Positions 17,609 through 25,919 of a stretch of 40,987 bases of DNA are shown here, piece by piece. Both the position numbers and the translations under genes were made by a program. The notes under the pieces are model-generated. The model saw nothing but the letters and a program-made list of their open reading frames with translations. It had not been told where the DNA came from and ran no database searches. The stretch is from Bacillota bacterium (GTDB lineage: Bacteria > Bacillota > SHA-98 > UBA4971): positions 1-40,987 of the forward strand of contig JASEJE010000021.1 of the NCBI GenBank assembly GCA_030024085.1, in the 5' to 3' direction. Position 1 is the stretch's first letter; each line of letters opens with the position of its first letter.

Positions 17609-17807
17609 CTAAGTGCGGGTGCAGAAATGCTCTCGACCTTTGGGAGGGGTTGCCGGTGATTGCACGAGGGGTGTCAAAATCCGGCCACTGGCCAGACGGG
17701 CCGGATTTTGGCGAAGCGCGCCCCGCTTGGGGCGCCGTCCCCGAGTGCAACACCGGCAACCCGGCAACTACTGGAAAAGGGGCGAGAAGTAACGCACCCT
17801 CACTTAG
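17609..17807 (+). mobile_element. family A element, copy A3
   Basis: A 199-bp copy in the same orientation as A1, with ends CTAAGTGCGGGTGC and GCACCCTCACTTAG and the full core (hairpin AAAATCCGGCC/GGCCGGATTTT). It is nearly fused to B1, making a composite of about 415 bp between the permease and satD genes. Confidence 0.8.
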
Positions 17808-17885
17808 GCGCCATGCGCGAGGCTGACCGCCGGCGCGGTGGAGCCGCTCGACTTGCGCTCCAGGGGGTGGAGGGCGCTGGACCTG

Positions 17886-18506
17886 GTGACTGTGATCACA
17901 GCTGATATCATCCGCTCGAGGGAAGCGGGGGACCTTCTGGCGGCCCTGTCTGACAGGCTCGCCGCCGTGGAGCACCCCCTCCTCGTCACGGCGTTTTCCA
18001 TGTCGCGCGGCGACGAGATCCAGGGCGTCTGTCGCGGGCCTCTCCAGGCCCCCGAGCTTGTGCGGCAGCTCAGGTTCGCGTGCCTCCCGCTGCGCCTCCG
18101 GGTCGGCGTGGGGATCGGCGAGATCGAGGCGGGCCAGGGCAGCGCAAGCTCGTGGGACATGAACGGGTCGGCGTTCACGCGGGCCCGCGAGGCCCTGGAG
18201 TCGCTCGGGAAGGGCGCTGCGCCGCTGACTGCCGTATGCTCAGGCGACCCCGGGTTCGACGAGACAGCCAACGCCCTCTGGACTCTCATGGACGCCATCT
18301 GCCAGCGCTGGACCCCCGGACAGTGGGACGCCGTGCACCACTACGAACGGCTCGGCACATACGAGGCCGCCGGGAAGGCGCTCGGCATCGCCCTGCAGAA
18401 CGTCCAGAAGCGCTGCAAGGCCGCGAGCTGGCCCGCCGTCAAGCAGGCCGAGCAGGCGCTCCGGCGCCTCGGGCAACGGGGGCACGCTTCACCATGGAGC
18501 GGGTGA
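17886..18506 (+). CDS. satD: SatD family protein
   Basis: About 206 residues resembling SatD: the start VTVITADIIRSREAGDLL, then FSMSRGDEIQG and LRVGVGIGEI, a layout reminiscent of nucleotide-cyclase-like folds, then a C-terminal helix-turn-helix-like segment (HHYERLGTYEAAGKALGIAL) that may bind DNA. GTG 17886 is preferred because GGAGGG is at 17869-17874 and the family starts just before ADI; GTG 17838 is in frame upstream. The biochemical role is not established. It precedes a DUF3307 membrane protein by 43 bp, a pairing seen widely, so the two probably work together. Confidence 0.7.
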   Translation: MTVITADIIRSREAGDLLAALSDRLAAVEHPLLVTAFSMSRGDEIQGVCRGPLQAPELVRQLRFACLPLRLRVGVGIGEIEAGQGSASSWDMNGSAFTRAREALESLGKGAAPLTAVCSGDPGFDETANALWTLMDAICQRWTPGQWDAVHHYERLGTYEAAGKALGIALQNVQKRCKAASWPAVKQAEQALRRLGQRGHASPWSG

Positions 18507-18549
18507 AGCAGCGCGGTTCATCCCTGGAGGGGTTAAGGAGGCGATGCCG

Positions 18550-19335
18550 ATGACGTTCTTGCTTCTTGCGTTGCTCGCGCACGTGGTCGCCGACTTCGTG
18601 CTGCAGCCCGACAATGTGGTTGAGAGCAAGGGCAGGCAGAAGCTCGGTGGATACCTGCGCCACGGCACGGTCGTGTTTGTGTGCAGCGTCGCGGCTTTCC
18701 ACCTCTACGGCCTCGGCGCAGCCCTGCTTCTCGCCGCCGCCATCTCCCTCGCGCACATCGCCATCGACTGGCTGAAAAACCTTGTGGACCGGGGCGCCTC
18801 CCCGGCACGCAGCCTGGGCGTGTTCGTAGCCGACCAGTGCGCTCACGCGGCGGTACTCCTTGCCGCACAGGAGCTTGCGAACACAAGCGTTGTACACCTT
18901 TCCGACAAGGTCGTATGGTTCTACCAGGAAGTGCTCCTTCCAAAGACGACGGTCGCGCTCGCCCCGGCGTGGGTGGGCGCTGGGCTTTCGCTGGACCGCG
19001 CGCTCGTCGTGGCCATCGCCTACATCGTCGCCATCTTCGCCGGCGCCGTGGTCGTGCGCCGCGTGCTCGACGCGTTCTCCATCAGCGTTGAGCCAAGGCT
19101 CGCCACCAACGCGGGCCGCTACATCGGCATGGTGGAGCGCGTCCTGATGCTTACGCTTGTGCTCGTGGACGCCCTCCCCTCAATCGCATTCGTGCTGACC
19201 GCGAAGTCGCTCGCCCGCTTCCAGGAGCTCAACGACATGAGATTCGCCGAGTACTACCTCGTGGGCACGCTTACGAGCGCGTGCGTCGCGCTGGCCGTCG
19301 GGGTGGTCGCTGCGGCAGTCCTCCCGGCGTTGTAG
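18550..19335 (+). CDS. DUF3307 integral membrane protein
   Basis: A 261-residue membrane protein. It opens with the family motif LLALLAHVVADFVLQPD, then LRHGTVVFVC and LAHIAIDWLK, with about six hydrophobic helices; the His/Asp residues near the start of helices are the conserved DUF3307 feature. ATG 18550 has AAGGAGG eight bases upstream; ATG 18544 is too close. Function unknown; its partnership with SatD suggests a regulated membrane activity. It overlaps the convergent Smr gene by 65 bp. Confidence 0.78.
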   Translation: MTFLLLALLAHVVADFVLQPDNVVESKGRQKLGGYLRHGTVVFVCSVAAFHLYGLGAALLLAAAISLAHIAIDWLKNLVDRGASPARSLGVFVADQCAHAAVLLAAQELANTSVVHLSDKVVWFYQEVLLPKTTVALAPAWVGAGLSLDRALVVAIAYIVAIFAGAVVVRRVLDAFSISVEPRLATNAGRYIGMVERVLMLTLVLVDALPSIAFVLTAKSLARFQELNDMRFAEYYLVGTLTSACVALAVGVVAAAVLPAL

Positions 19336-19603
19336 CGGCCCGTTTCATGACGCCGCCTGCCCGCACCAGTAGGATTGCCGCCCCCGCGTTGTCGCGCTCC
19401 TGAGCTGCCTGCACGCCGACCGTCCGCCGGGCGAAGTCGTAGACCATCTCAGACAGCACCTCCCCGCAGCCGTGGATGATCCTCGCCCGCCCCCCGCCGC
19501 GCCGCCTCAGCAGATCGACGGTCTCCTCGAGCACTGCCAGCGCCTCCGCCCTCGTAAGGCCGTGCAGGTCACACTCCGTCTCAACATGTGCATGCCTGCC
19601 CAT
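19271..19603 (-). CDS. small Smr-domain protein
   Basis: A 110-residue protein with an Smr nuclease-like domain: ETECDLHGLTRAEALAVLEE, then ARIIHGCGEVL, matching the DLHG and HGxG signatures of MutS2/Smr proteins that nick branched DNA or cut RNA. ATG 19603 has GGGGG about nine bases upstream. The last ~30 residues (Arg/Pro rich) are the reverse complement of the DUF3307 gene end and may be an extension acquired by stop loss. Confidence 0.65.
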   Translation of the reverse strand: MGRHAHVETECDLHGLTRAEALAVLEETVDLLRRRGGGRARIIHGCGEVLSEMVYDFARRTVGVQAAQERDNAGAAILLVRAGGVMKRAATTPGGLPQRPPRRPARRTRS

Positions 19604-19950
19604 CGCCGGATACCCCCATTCTACCTGAGCATTCTGCCTATGGTCGCCGTTTCCTGCATGAGACGACGTCGCATGTTGCGGCAGGGCCAGCCGGGCAGGG
19701 CTAGCCGCGCAGGACTCATCGGGAGCACCACCGCAGATACCCAGTCGGGCCAAAGATCTCAGCGCTCCCGAAGCAGGTCCGCGATCGTTCCGGTGAGGTA
19801 TTCTATTAACGCTCTGTTAGTACTGCTCTGTCAGGTACGAAATGCCATCCGGTTTTGGGGGCCTGGCGGGCCTGTCTGGCAGGGCGGCTCCTGGCCCTGG
19901 TGGCCATGGTGGCCATGGTGGCCCTTGACCGTGCAGTTCCTTGGAAACCC

Positions 19951-20407
19951 GTGATGTACGGAACGGGTGCCGCAGAAAGAGTGATGTACGTCAGCAGTCG
20001 GTTCCGATGCGTGACGCAGGGAACGGGTATGGCTGGGACCGGTGATGTACGTCACTCGATGGCTCTCAATGATGACCCAGGGAACAGGTCAGGAGGAACC
20101 CGTGACGTACGTCACCCGTCCCGCTTCGACGAGTGACGTATGGAACGATTCATGGAGAACGCGTGATGTAGGGAACGGCTGGGGAGGAACCCGTGATGTA
20201 CATCACCGCTTGGCTCCCGATGCGTGGCGTACGGAACGGGCAATGCCTGACGAGTGACGTGCGTCATCCTTCCCCTTGCATGTGTGACGTAGAGAACGGG
20301 TAAGGACCGGATCAGTGATGTACATCAGTGGATCGCTCTCAAGCGTGACGCAGGGAACGGTTGAGGACGGACCCGTGACGTGCGTCAGCCGTCGGCTCAA
20401 GTGACGG
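19951..20407 (+). repeat. array of ~15 units of 30 bp, alternating palindromic and asymmetric boxes
   Basis: Boxes starting GTGAYG recur at 19951, 19981, 20011, 20042, 20072, 20102, 20133, 20163, 20193, 20224, 20254, 20284, 20315, 20345 and 20375, always 30 or 31 bp apart, with a partial one at 20401. Two types alternate: type B, the palindrome GTGACGTACGTCAC or GTGATGTACATCAC; and type A, GTGACGYAGGGAACGGGT. The only break in alternation is two consecutive A boxes at 20133 and 20163. Linkers are also related (TCGGCTCYCGATGC after B; GAGGAACCC after A), so this is a ~60.6-bp tandem repeat with a 30-bp sub-period. No frame runs through. The gap 19604-19950 before it has a GGTGGCCAT 9-bp triplication (about 19895-19925) and no gene. 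Confidence 0.9.
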
Positions 20408-20409
20408 TA

Positions 20410-20618
20410 CCAAGTATGGCGCCATAAGTCTGCGACACTTTTCTCGCGGTGTTGGGGCTCGCGGTGCTTGCCAGGGCGGGGCGTCGAGAATTCGGCTAGC
20501 CCGCGCGCCAGATTCGAACGCATCTCACCGCACGCGCCGTCCCCGGAGTGCAACACCGGCAACCCCGGACAGCTCTCACGCACTGAAAAGCAGCGCGAAC
20601 TTGCGGCGATCTACTTGG
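20410..20618 (+). mobile_element. family B element, copy B2
   Basis: A 209-bp copy adjoining the 30-bp array, bounded by CCAAGTATGGCGCC and GGCGATCTACTTGG. The inner arms are GGGGCTCGCGGTG (diverged) and CACCGGCAACCCC. The central hairpin is weakened (GAATTCGGC/GCCAGATTC). No genes are seen between it and 20784. Confidence 0.75.
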
Positions 20619-20783
20619 CAGGAGATCCATATGCAACAGAGCACCATTGGACTATTGGGGGCTGCTGGAGCCGGTGGGGACGGCGCCCGATCGCTTCCCG
20701 TGACATCGGCCTCGCGAGGACGAGCGAGAAGCGGAGCGGCTGGTCTCGGTACTATCCACGCGCCGGCAGCACAGAAGCGAAGG

Positions 20784-21230
20784 CTATCGGGACTTGTGAG
20801 CGGAGGCACTGCCTCTCTTGCCGGGACTCCCTCTACTGACCTGCCCGTGCGCCTTCCTGGCGGCCTGCGAGGGTTGCGAGGCTTGGGCGACCACCCTGTG
20901 AACCAGGCTGACTTTCCTCGCGCGCTCCACAGCGGCTGCGTCTACCTTGCCGTCCCTGAGAAGCTGCGACAGGACAGCATCGTTGACGGAGACCTTCGTA
21001 ACCAGCTCGAACACGGAGGCGGGCAGGGCCTGCCGCAGCAGCGGAATGTCGTAGTCCACCTTCTGGGCTTCGAGGTAGCTCACCTTGCCCGCCTCGGTCT
21101 CCAGGTGTTTGGCGCCGGTTGCCTGGAAGTGCTGCACCAGGGCGCCCTTGAGGTACTCCTCGCGTTTCTCCAGCTCCTTCCTGCGCTGGTTGACGTCGAT
21201 GAACTCCCTGGCGATGGCGCTGATGTCCAC
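20784..21230 (-). CDS. small coiled-coil protein, possibly phage-derived
   Basis: About 148 residues. GTG 21230 is chosen because GGAGG lies nine bases upstream. The N-terminal third is a charged helix (DVNQRRKELEKREEYLKGAL) followed by a beta-like segment (LETEAGKVSYLEAQKVDYDI) and a short helical region; the C-terminus is basic and low complexity. This arrangement resembles small accessory proteins found in phage recombination or replication modules, but I cannot name the family. It stands alone; the gap 21231-21480 has nothing recognisable. Confidence 0.6.
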   Translation of the reverse strand: MDISAIAREFIDVNQRRKELEKREEYLKGALVQHFQATGAKHLETEAGKVSYLEAQKVDYDIPLLRQALPASVFELVTKVSVNDAVLSQLLRDGKVDAAAVERARKVSLVHRVVAQASQPSQAARKAHGQVSRGSPGKRGSASAHKSR

Positions 21231-21480
21231 GCCCACCCGCCTCCGTCCGGCTCATATTCGCGGCATCTATCCGATACCACAGCGGCGACAGATAATGCGG
21301 CGGTGTGCGCTGGTGCGACGGCACCTGCCCGCTATTACATATGAGCCGTCCCGGAGGGATATACCCATAAACGAGGGGGTAGCAATTCGCTTGTCACTAT
21401 GCGCGAACAAGTACGGAATGGGACCGTCGTGCCGTCGTGGAAGACCGCCCGAGCACAGGTGGCACACCTGCGTCTCACTG

Positions 21481-22365
21481 TTATCCCTTCAAGGCTCCCA
21501 CGGTAAGACCCTTCAAGAAGTAGCGCTGGAACATGAGGAAGACAACGGTTATGGGAATGGCCGCGTAGGTTGCACCCGCCATCAAGAGTCCGAACGCCAT
21601 AGGGACTTCTTCCTGCAGCATCGCCAGCCCCACTTGAAGTGTGCGCATTTCCGACGAGTTAGTGATGACGAGCGGCCATAGAAAGTCGTTCCACTCCCCC
21701 ACGAATGTGAAGATGCCCAGCACGGCCAGCGCGGGCTTCGCGAGGGGGGCGACGAGCAGCCTGAAGATGCCGAACTCGGAGGCCCCGTCGATCCTACCCG
21801 CATCGATGATCTCTCCGGGGAGCGTCTGCATGAACTGCTTCATCAGAAACACCCCGAAAGGCGCAGAAATGGAGGGCAGAATGAGGCCGTAGTACGTATT
21901 TATGAACCCGACCTTCGACATGAGGATGTAGCGGGGTATGAGCGTGACCTGCCCCGGGATCATCATCGATCCGACGTACAGCCAGAACAGCAGGTTTCGT
22001 CCGGCGAAGTCCTTCTTCGCAAAGGCGTACCCGGCCAGAGCCGCCACGAAAAGCTGCGCCGCAGTGACCGTCACCGCCACGACGATGCTATTCAGAGTCC
22101 ACCGTCCTAGAAGCGGCCGCGAAAGGAGTTCTGCGAAGTTGGCCATCGACGGGTTTTTCGGGAGCCACTCTGGGGGAAGCTTGACCACCAGCGTAGGCTC
22201 CTGAATAGCCGTAATCACCATCCAATACAGAGGCATCAGTGACGTGATCGCCAGCAAAGTCACCACCGACAGGGCGACCGCATCGCCAGGTCGAAACCGC
22301 CTTGCCCCAAGAGCCCTCGTTGACACGCGAGCTGGCACTCCCAAAGAAGACGAGGAAGCGGACAT
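21481..22365 (-). CDS. carbohydrate ABC transporter permease (MalG type)
   Basis: A 294-residue inner-membrane permease of a CUT1-type sugar importer. ATG 22365 follows AGGAGG and overlaps the upstream TGA by one base (TGATG), so translation is coupled. Six hydrophobic helices are visible. The EAA loop that contacts the ATPase is EIIDAGRIDGASEFGIFRLL followed by PLAKPAL. It is the last gene of the operon; no ATPase gene is present, so a shared MsmX-like ATPase encoded elsewhere is inferred. Confidence 0.92.
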   Translation of the reverse strand: MSASSSSLGVPARVSTRALGARRFRPGDAVALSVVTLLAITSLMPLYWMVITAIQEPTLVVKLPPEWLPKNPSMANFAELLSRPLLGRWTLNSIVVAVTVTAAQLFVAALAGYAFAKKDFAGRNLLFWLYVGSMMIPGQVTLIPRYILMSKVGFINTYYGLILPSISAPFGVFLMKQFMQTLPGEIIDAGRIDGASEFGIFRLLVAPLAKPALAVLGIFTFVGEWNDFLWPLVITNSSEMRTLQVGLAMLQEEVPMAFGLLMAGATYAAIPITVVFLMFQRYFLKGLTVGALKG

Positions 22366-23246
22366 CAGTACTCCACCTCCTGTCCCAGCCACTTGAACTG
22401 GGCGACCGCCAGCACGAACACGATGGCGAAGAGGACGACAGCCTGTGCCGACGCGAGCCCGAAGTTGAACTGCTTGAACGCGGTGTCGTAGATGAGATAC
22501 ACGAGGGTTGTAGTAGCAAACTGCGGCCCGCCCTGCGTCATCAGGTAGATGTTAGTAAACACCTGAAAACTGGATATGGTACCCATAACCATCAGGTAGA
22601 GCAACGTGGGACGCAGAAGCGGCACCGTAACTCTGAAAAAAGCCTGAGCCTTGGTAGCCCCGTCGAGATAGGCTGCCTCGTACAGGTGATAAGGGATGCT
22701 CCCCATCGCTGCCGTGATGAGGACGATGGACGAACCCCCACCCATCACCACCTGCATGAAAACAATCGATAGAAGCGCGGTTCGCACGTCGCCGAGCCAC
22801 GCATGCGGACCAAGTCCCACCAGGTCCATCAGGTAGTTGAGGAGTCCGAAAGGCGGGTTGAATATCCACAGCCAGACCATGGAGATTATGACCGCCGACG
22901 TCACATGCGGCAGGTAGAAGGCGGCCTTGAAGAACGTCTGGATCGGTTTGGAAAAGGGGAAGATCAGTGCGGAAATGATGAGGGCCTTTCCGAGCCACAG
23001 AGGTACAACCGCGAGAGTGTAGAGCGCTGTGTTCCTTAACGCAACCCAGAAGAGGTGGTTCTGGAAAAGCTCGACGTAATTCCGGATCCCGATCCATTGT
23101 TTATCAAAGACTTTATAGTCGAGAAGGCTCAAATAGCCTCCCCATATCACCGGGACGAGAAAGAAGAACGCGAAGAGAACAAAACTGGGTATGATGAAAG
23201 CATATCCCCAGCGGTCCCTGTACAGCCTCCGAACGATCGCCTGCAA
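22365..23246 (-). CDS. carbohydrate ABC transporter permease (MalF type)
   Basis: A 293-residue sugar-importer permease. TTG 23246 is preferred (GGAGG seven bases upstream); GTG 23252 is immediately against that site. It starts MQAIVRRLYRDRWGYAFIIP, with the first helix next. The EAA loop is LYEAAYLDGATKAQAFFRVT followed by VPLLRP. It overlaps the next permease by one base. The sugar cannot be predicted from the permease. Confidence 0.92.
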   Translation of the reverse strand: MQAIVRRLYRDRWGYAFIIPSFVLFAFFFLVPVIWGGYLSLLDYKVFDKQWIGIRNYVELFQNHLFWVALRNTALYTLAVVPLWLGKALIISALIFPFSKPIQTFFKAAFYLPHVTSAVIISMVWLWIFNPPFGLLNYLMDLVGLGPHAWLGDVRTALLSIVFMQVVMGGGSSIVLITAAMGSIPYHLYEAAYLDGATKAQAFFRVTVPLLRPTLLYLMVMGTISSFQVFTNIYLMTQGGPQFATTTLVYLIYDTAFKQFNFGLASAQAVVLFAIVFVLAVAQFKWLGQEVEY

Positions 23247-23273
23247 GCTCACACCTCCAGCGCCTCGTGTCAG

Positions 23274-23309
23274 GCACCTCTTGTCACGTTGACAGCACCT
23301 CTTGTCACG
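23274..23309. repeat. 15-bp direct repeat in the binding-protein/permease gap
   Basis: GCACCTCTTGTCACG occurs at 23274-23288 and 23295-23309, 21 bp apart, about two helical turns. The gap 23247-23409 separates the binding-protein stop from the permease start. It could be an mRNA feature setting unequal expression, or an operator. Confidence 0.55.
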
Positions 23310-23409
23310 CCAGGCGGCGGAGACGAGTCCCCGCCGCCCCTTCTGCAACCCGCCGCCGTGCACTGCGTAACCTGATTGTCGTCTCGTGCGCACTGGCACC
23401 AGATCTGAC

Positions 23410-24825
23410 CTATTTCTTGAAGATTATCTGGTTCGCCTCGCGGACGAAATCATCCAGGGCCTGCTTGGGCGTCCTGGTCCTTGCAAGCGCAGCCTCAAAC
23501 ATGGCCTGGAGGTGCTTGTCTATGGGATCGGTGTTGATGTTCGCAGACCCAAAGTAAGGAATGCCGTGCTCGATGGCCCTGACGTAAGTATCGACCTCTT
23601 TCTCAAAGGGCGATCCCTTATACAGGTCCTTGTTGACAGACTTACGCGCCGTAACATAGAGGAGCGACTTGAGCAGGGCGGTGTTTTCCTTGTTGGTGAG
23701 GAAGTGAGCAAACTCCATGACGACCTTCTTCTTTTCCGGATCACGCTGCCGGAAAACGACGAAGCCGCCGCTCGTGTGGAACGCTATGGGGCCGACCTCA
23801 GGGAGGTGAGGGTAACGGGCAATGTGCACCGGGAAGGCCTCCTTGAGCTTGCCTTCTTTTACATACCTGTCAATGCGTCCGATCTCGTAGGGACCTCCGT
23901 AGCCGATGGCCGTCGTCCCCTGGTGGAACATGTTGATAGAATCGTAAATGCCCATGCCTGCCGCGCCTTCAGGAGCGATCTTGTACTTGTAGATGCAATC
24001 CACGATGAACTCGAGCGCGCGGACCCCTTCGGGGCTGTTGAGCGCGAACTCCGTTTCGTCAGCGTTGAACAGACGCGCCCCGAACACGTGCATCCAGCCC
24101 ATCATGACGTACAGGTCCTTTGCGGGAAAACTGAGGGCGTAGACATCGGTTTTGCCGTCCCCGTCCCTGTCAAAGGTGAGTTTGCGGGCAGCGCTCAGGA
24201 ACTCGTCCACCGTCCATCCACGGTCAGGGAGCGGCGGGAGGTTGACGTTTCGCTCCTTGAAGATGGCGGGGTTCAGCAGCAGTGTGCACCCCATGCCGTT
24301 ATTGCTGTTGTTCCACGGGAAAAGGTAATAGTGGTTGCCAACTTTTCCGACATCCAGGACGTACTGATAGAAATCCTCCCTGTCCTCCGCGGTAAGGTAA
24401 TCATCGATCGGTTCCAACAGCCCTTGCTTCACCCATTCCTGCTTGAAACCTATGGGCTTGAGCACATCCGGAGGATTGCCAGCCAGAATCGCGGCCGCGA
24501 TCTTCTGGTCAAACCCGGCGTTGGTCACAACCTCGTATTTTACGGTGACGTTAGGATGGAGCTTCATGAATTCCTCGCTTGCCCATTTCGGAAAGTCCTC
24601 TGCTGTAACCGCCTTGTCCGACGGGAAGCCCGGAGGCGTAATCCGCCACGGATTGATCCACCAGGTGATGGTTATGGGTTTCGATGCAGCAGTGATGGCC
24701 GGGGAAACAAGTGGGCAACTCCCCATAATGCTGACAACAGCGACGCCGATGAAGACAAGGGAAAACACCTTTGCCCAAATCCTGATTCGGCAAGTACCTG
24801 ATAGACTCTGACCACACCCCAACAC
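23410..24825 (-). CDS. extracellular sugar-binding protein of the ABC importer
   Basis: About 471 residues, a family 1 extracellular solute-binding protein that captures a sugar outside the membrane and delivers it to the two permeases. It has a basic start, a hydrophobic signal segment (VFSLVFIGVAVVSIMGSC) and mature sequence opening PITITWWINPW; the Cys after MGS could be lipidated, although the lipobox is imperfect. Internal family features are ILAGNPPDVL and WTVDEFLSAARKLT. The start is uncertain: GTG 24825 has no clear ribosome site. It is the first gene of the operon. Confidence 0.88.
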   Translation of the reverse strand: MLGCGQSLSGTCRIRIWAKVFSLVFIGVAVVSIMGSCPLVSPAITAASKPITITWWINPWRITPPGFPSDKAVTAEDFPKWASEEFMKLHPNVTVKYEVVTNAGFDQKIAAAILAGNPPDVLKPIGFKQEWVKQGLLEPIDDYLTAEDREDFYQYVLDVGKVGNHYYLFPWNNSNNGMGCTLLLNPAIFKERNVNLPPLPDRGWTVDEFLSAARKLTFDRDGDGKTDVYALSFPAKDLYVMMGWMHVFGARLFNADETEFALNSPEGVRALEFIVDCIYKYKIAPEGAAGMGIYDSINMFHQGTTAIGYGGPYEIGRIDRYVKEGKLKEAFPVHIARYPHLPEVGPIAFHTSGGFVVFRQRDPEKKKVVMEFAHFLTNKENTALLKSLLYVTARKSVNKDLYKGSPFEKEVDTYVRAIEHGIPYFGSANINTDPIDKHLQAMFEAALARTRTPKQALDDFVREANQIIFKK

Positions 24826-24995
24826 TTGCCAGCCCTCCCCTTACACCGGTTTTTCTGGAGTGGGACCGACGGAGGCAGGACCCAACGTCTCCGACGCGAA
24901 CGATACAATAGGTGAGCGTTTGAGGTTCATCGGGTCGGTGAGCCTGACACGCCACTCCAGATTATTGCAATTCGCCAACAGCGGCTTGATTCCTC

Positions 24996-25008
24996 CCACC
25001 TGAGGTGG
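24996..25008. promoter_or_regulatory. perfect palindrome at the HAD gene start
   Basis: CCACCTGAGGTGG is a perfect inverted repeat around a central G, overlapping the predicted start codon at 25005, in the 180-bp region between the divergent binding-protein and HAD genes. It could be an operator or occlude the ribosome site. Confidence 0.4.
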
Positions 25009-25919
25009 TTCACCTGATCGACCTCATAACATTTGACCTGGATGGAGTGCTCATCCAAAACCCCTTCCGCCGCGGAGTGTTCCCCCATGTCTGCCGGACG
25101 CTGGCCCCTTACGTGATTTCAGCTCGAGGCCGTGCCCAGGAGGTGCAAGTGTGCACAGGCGGGGGGATTCGTGGAAGCCGTGCCGGGTGCCCAGCGCAGG
25201 ACCCGGCAAGGGCTGTACTGCATCTCATCATCCAGGAGGCGAAGAAGCGGATCACCGAGGGGCATCTCGTGGAGGCCTATGACTGGGACGATATCGTGGC
25301 ATGTGTCGCCGCCGACCTGGCCAGTGGAACAGGCGCAAGCAGCGCACCATCTCTCGACGTAGCAGGCCTTGTGCGTCACTACTGCAGAATGCCTGACATG
25401 ATAGCTCTCTTGCCGGGCGCACATGAGGTGCTGAGTTCCTTGCATGAGGACGGGTACCCCCTAGGGGTGGTGACAAACGGGTACCGGAGATACCAACTTC
25501 CTGTTTTACAGGCCCTGGGAATAGATCATTTCTTCGATGTAATGATCACACCCGAAGAGGCTCGAGCAGCCAAACCGCAAGCTCGGATATTTCGGGCGGC
25601 ATGGAACGGCCGGCTCGCGCCGCTCCACGTTGGGGACGATCTGATACACGATGCCTGGGGCGCCCGGGCGGCGGGAGGGTATTCAGTCTGGCTGCACCGA
25701 GACCTACCTGATGATCTACGCCGCGAGCATCCCGAACAGAGGCCCCAATGCGACGGCTTCGCCAGTGTACGAGACAAGGCGTACAGCGGTGTACTCGCCG
25801 GCGAAGCATTTGGCGTCCCAGCCGGCGCCTGCGTCCCCCATGCGATGATAGAGACTCTAGGGGAATTGCCGGGATTGCTCCGGCGGCTGGAGAGGCATAG
25901 CGCCCAAGCCAGTAGCTAA
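25005..25919 (+). CDS. HAD-superfamily hydrolase (phosphatase)
   Basis: About 304 residues. The four HAD motifs are present: FDLDGVL (Asp11, Asp13), VVTNGYRR (Thr), the Lys of AAKPQARIF and HVGDDLIHDAWGA, so it should be a Mg-dependent phosphatase of small metabolites. GTG 25005 is the first start; the ribosome site is weak. Two segments look inserted relative to the family: Gly/Arg-rich residues about 45-65 in the cap, and KAYSGVLAGEAFGVPAG near the C-terminus, between DGFASVRD and ETLGELPGLL. Divergent from the sugar importer, it may act on its product. The stop codon TAA (25917-25919) lies inside the CTAAG end of element A4. Confidence 0.85.
   Translation: MVHLIDLITFDLDGVLIQNPFRRGVFPHVCRTLAPYVISARGRAQEVQVCTGGGIRGSRAGCPAQDPARAVLHLIIQEAKKRITEGHLVEAYDWDDIVACVAADLASGTGASSAPSLDVAGLVRHYCRMPDMIALLPGAHEVLSSLHEDGYPLGVVTNGYRRYQLPVLQALGIDHFFDVMITPEEARAAKPQARIFRAAWNGRLAPLHVGDDLIHDAWGARAAGGYSVWLHRDLPDDLRREHPEQRPQCDGFASVRDKAYSGVLAGEAFGVPAGACVPHAMIETLGELPGLLRRLERHSAQASS

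Noticed and set aside
19951-20407. CRISPR array
   Set aside because: The spacing is regular, but the 'spacers' resemble one another, the constant boxes are only 14-18 bp and alternate in type, and no cas gene is nearby.
23386-24801. 471-residue plus-strand frame opposite the sugar-binding protein
   Set aside because: It is a mirror of a clear solute-binding protein within an operon.
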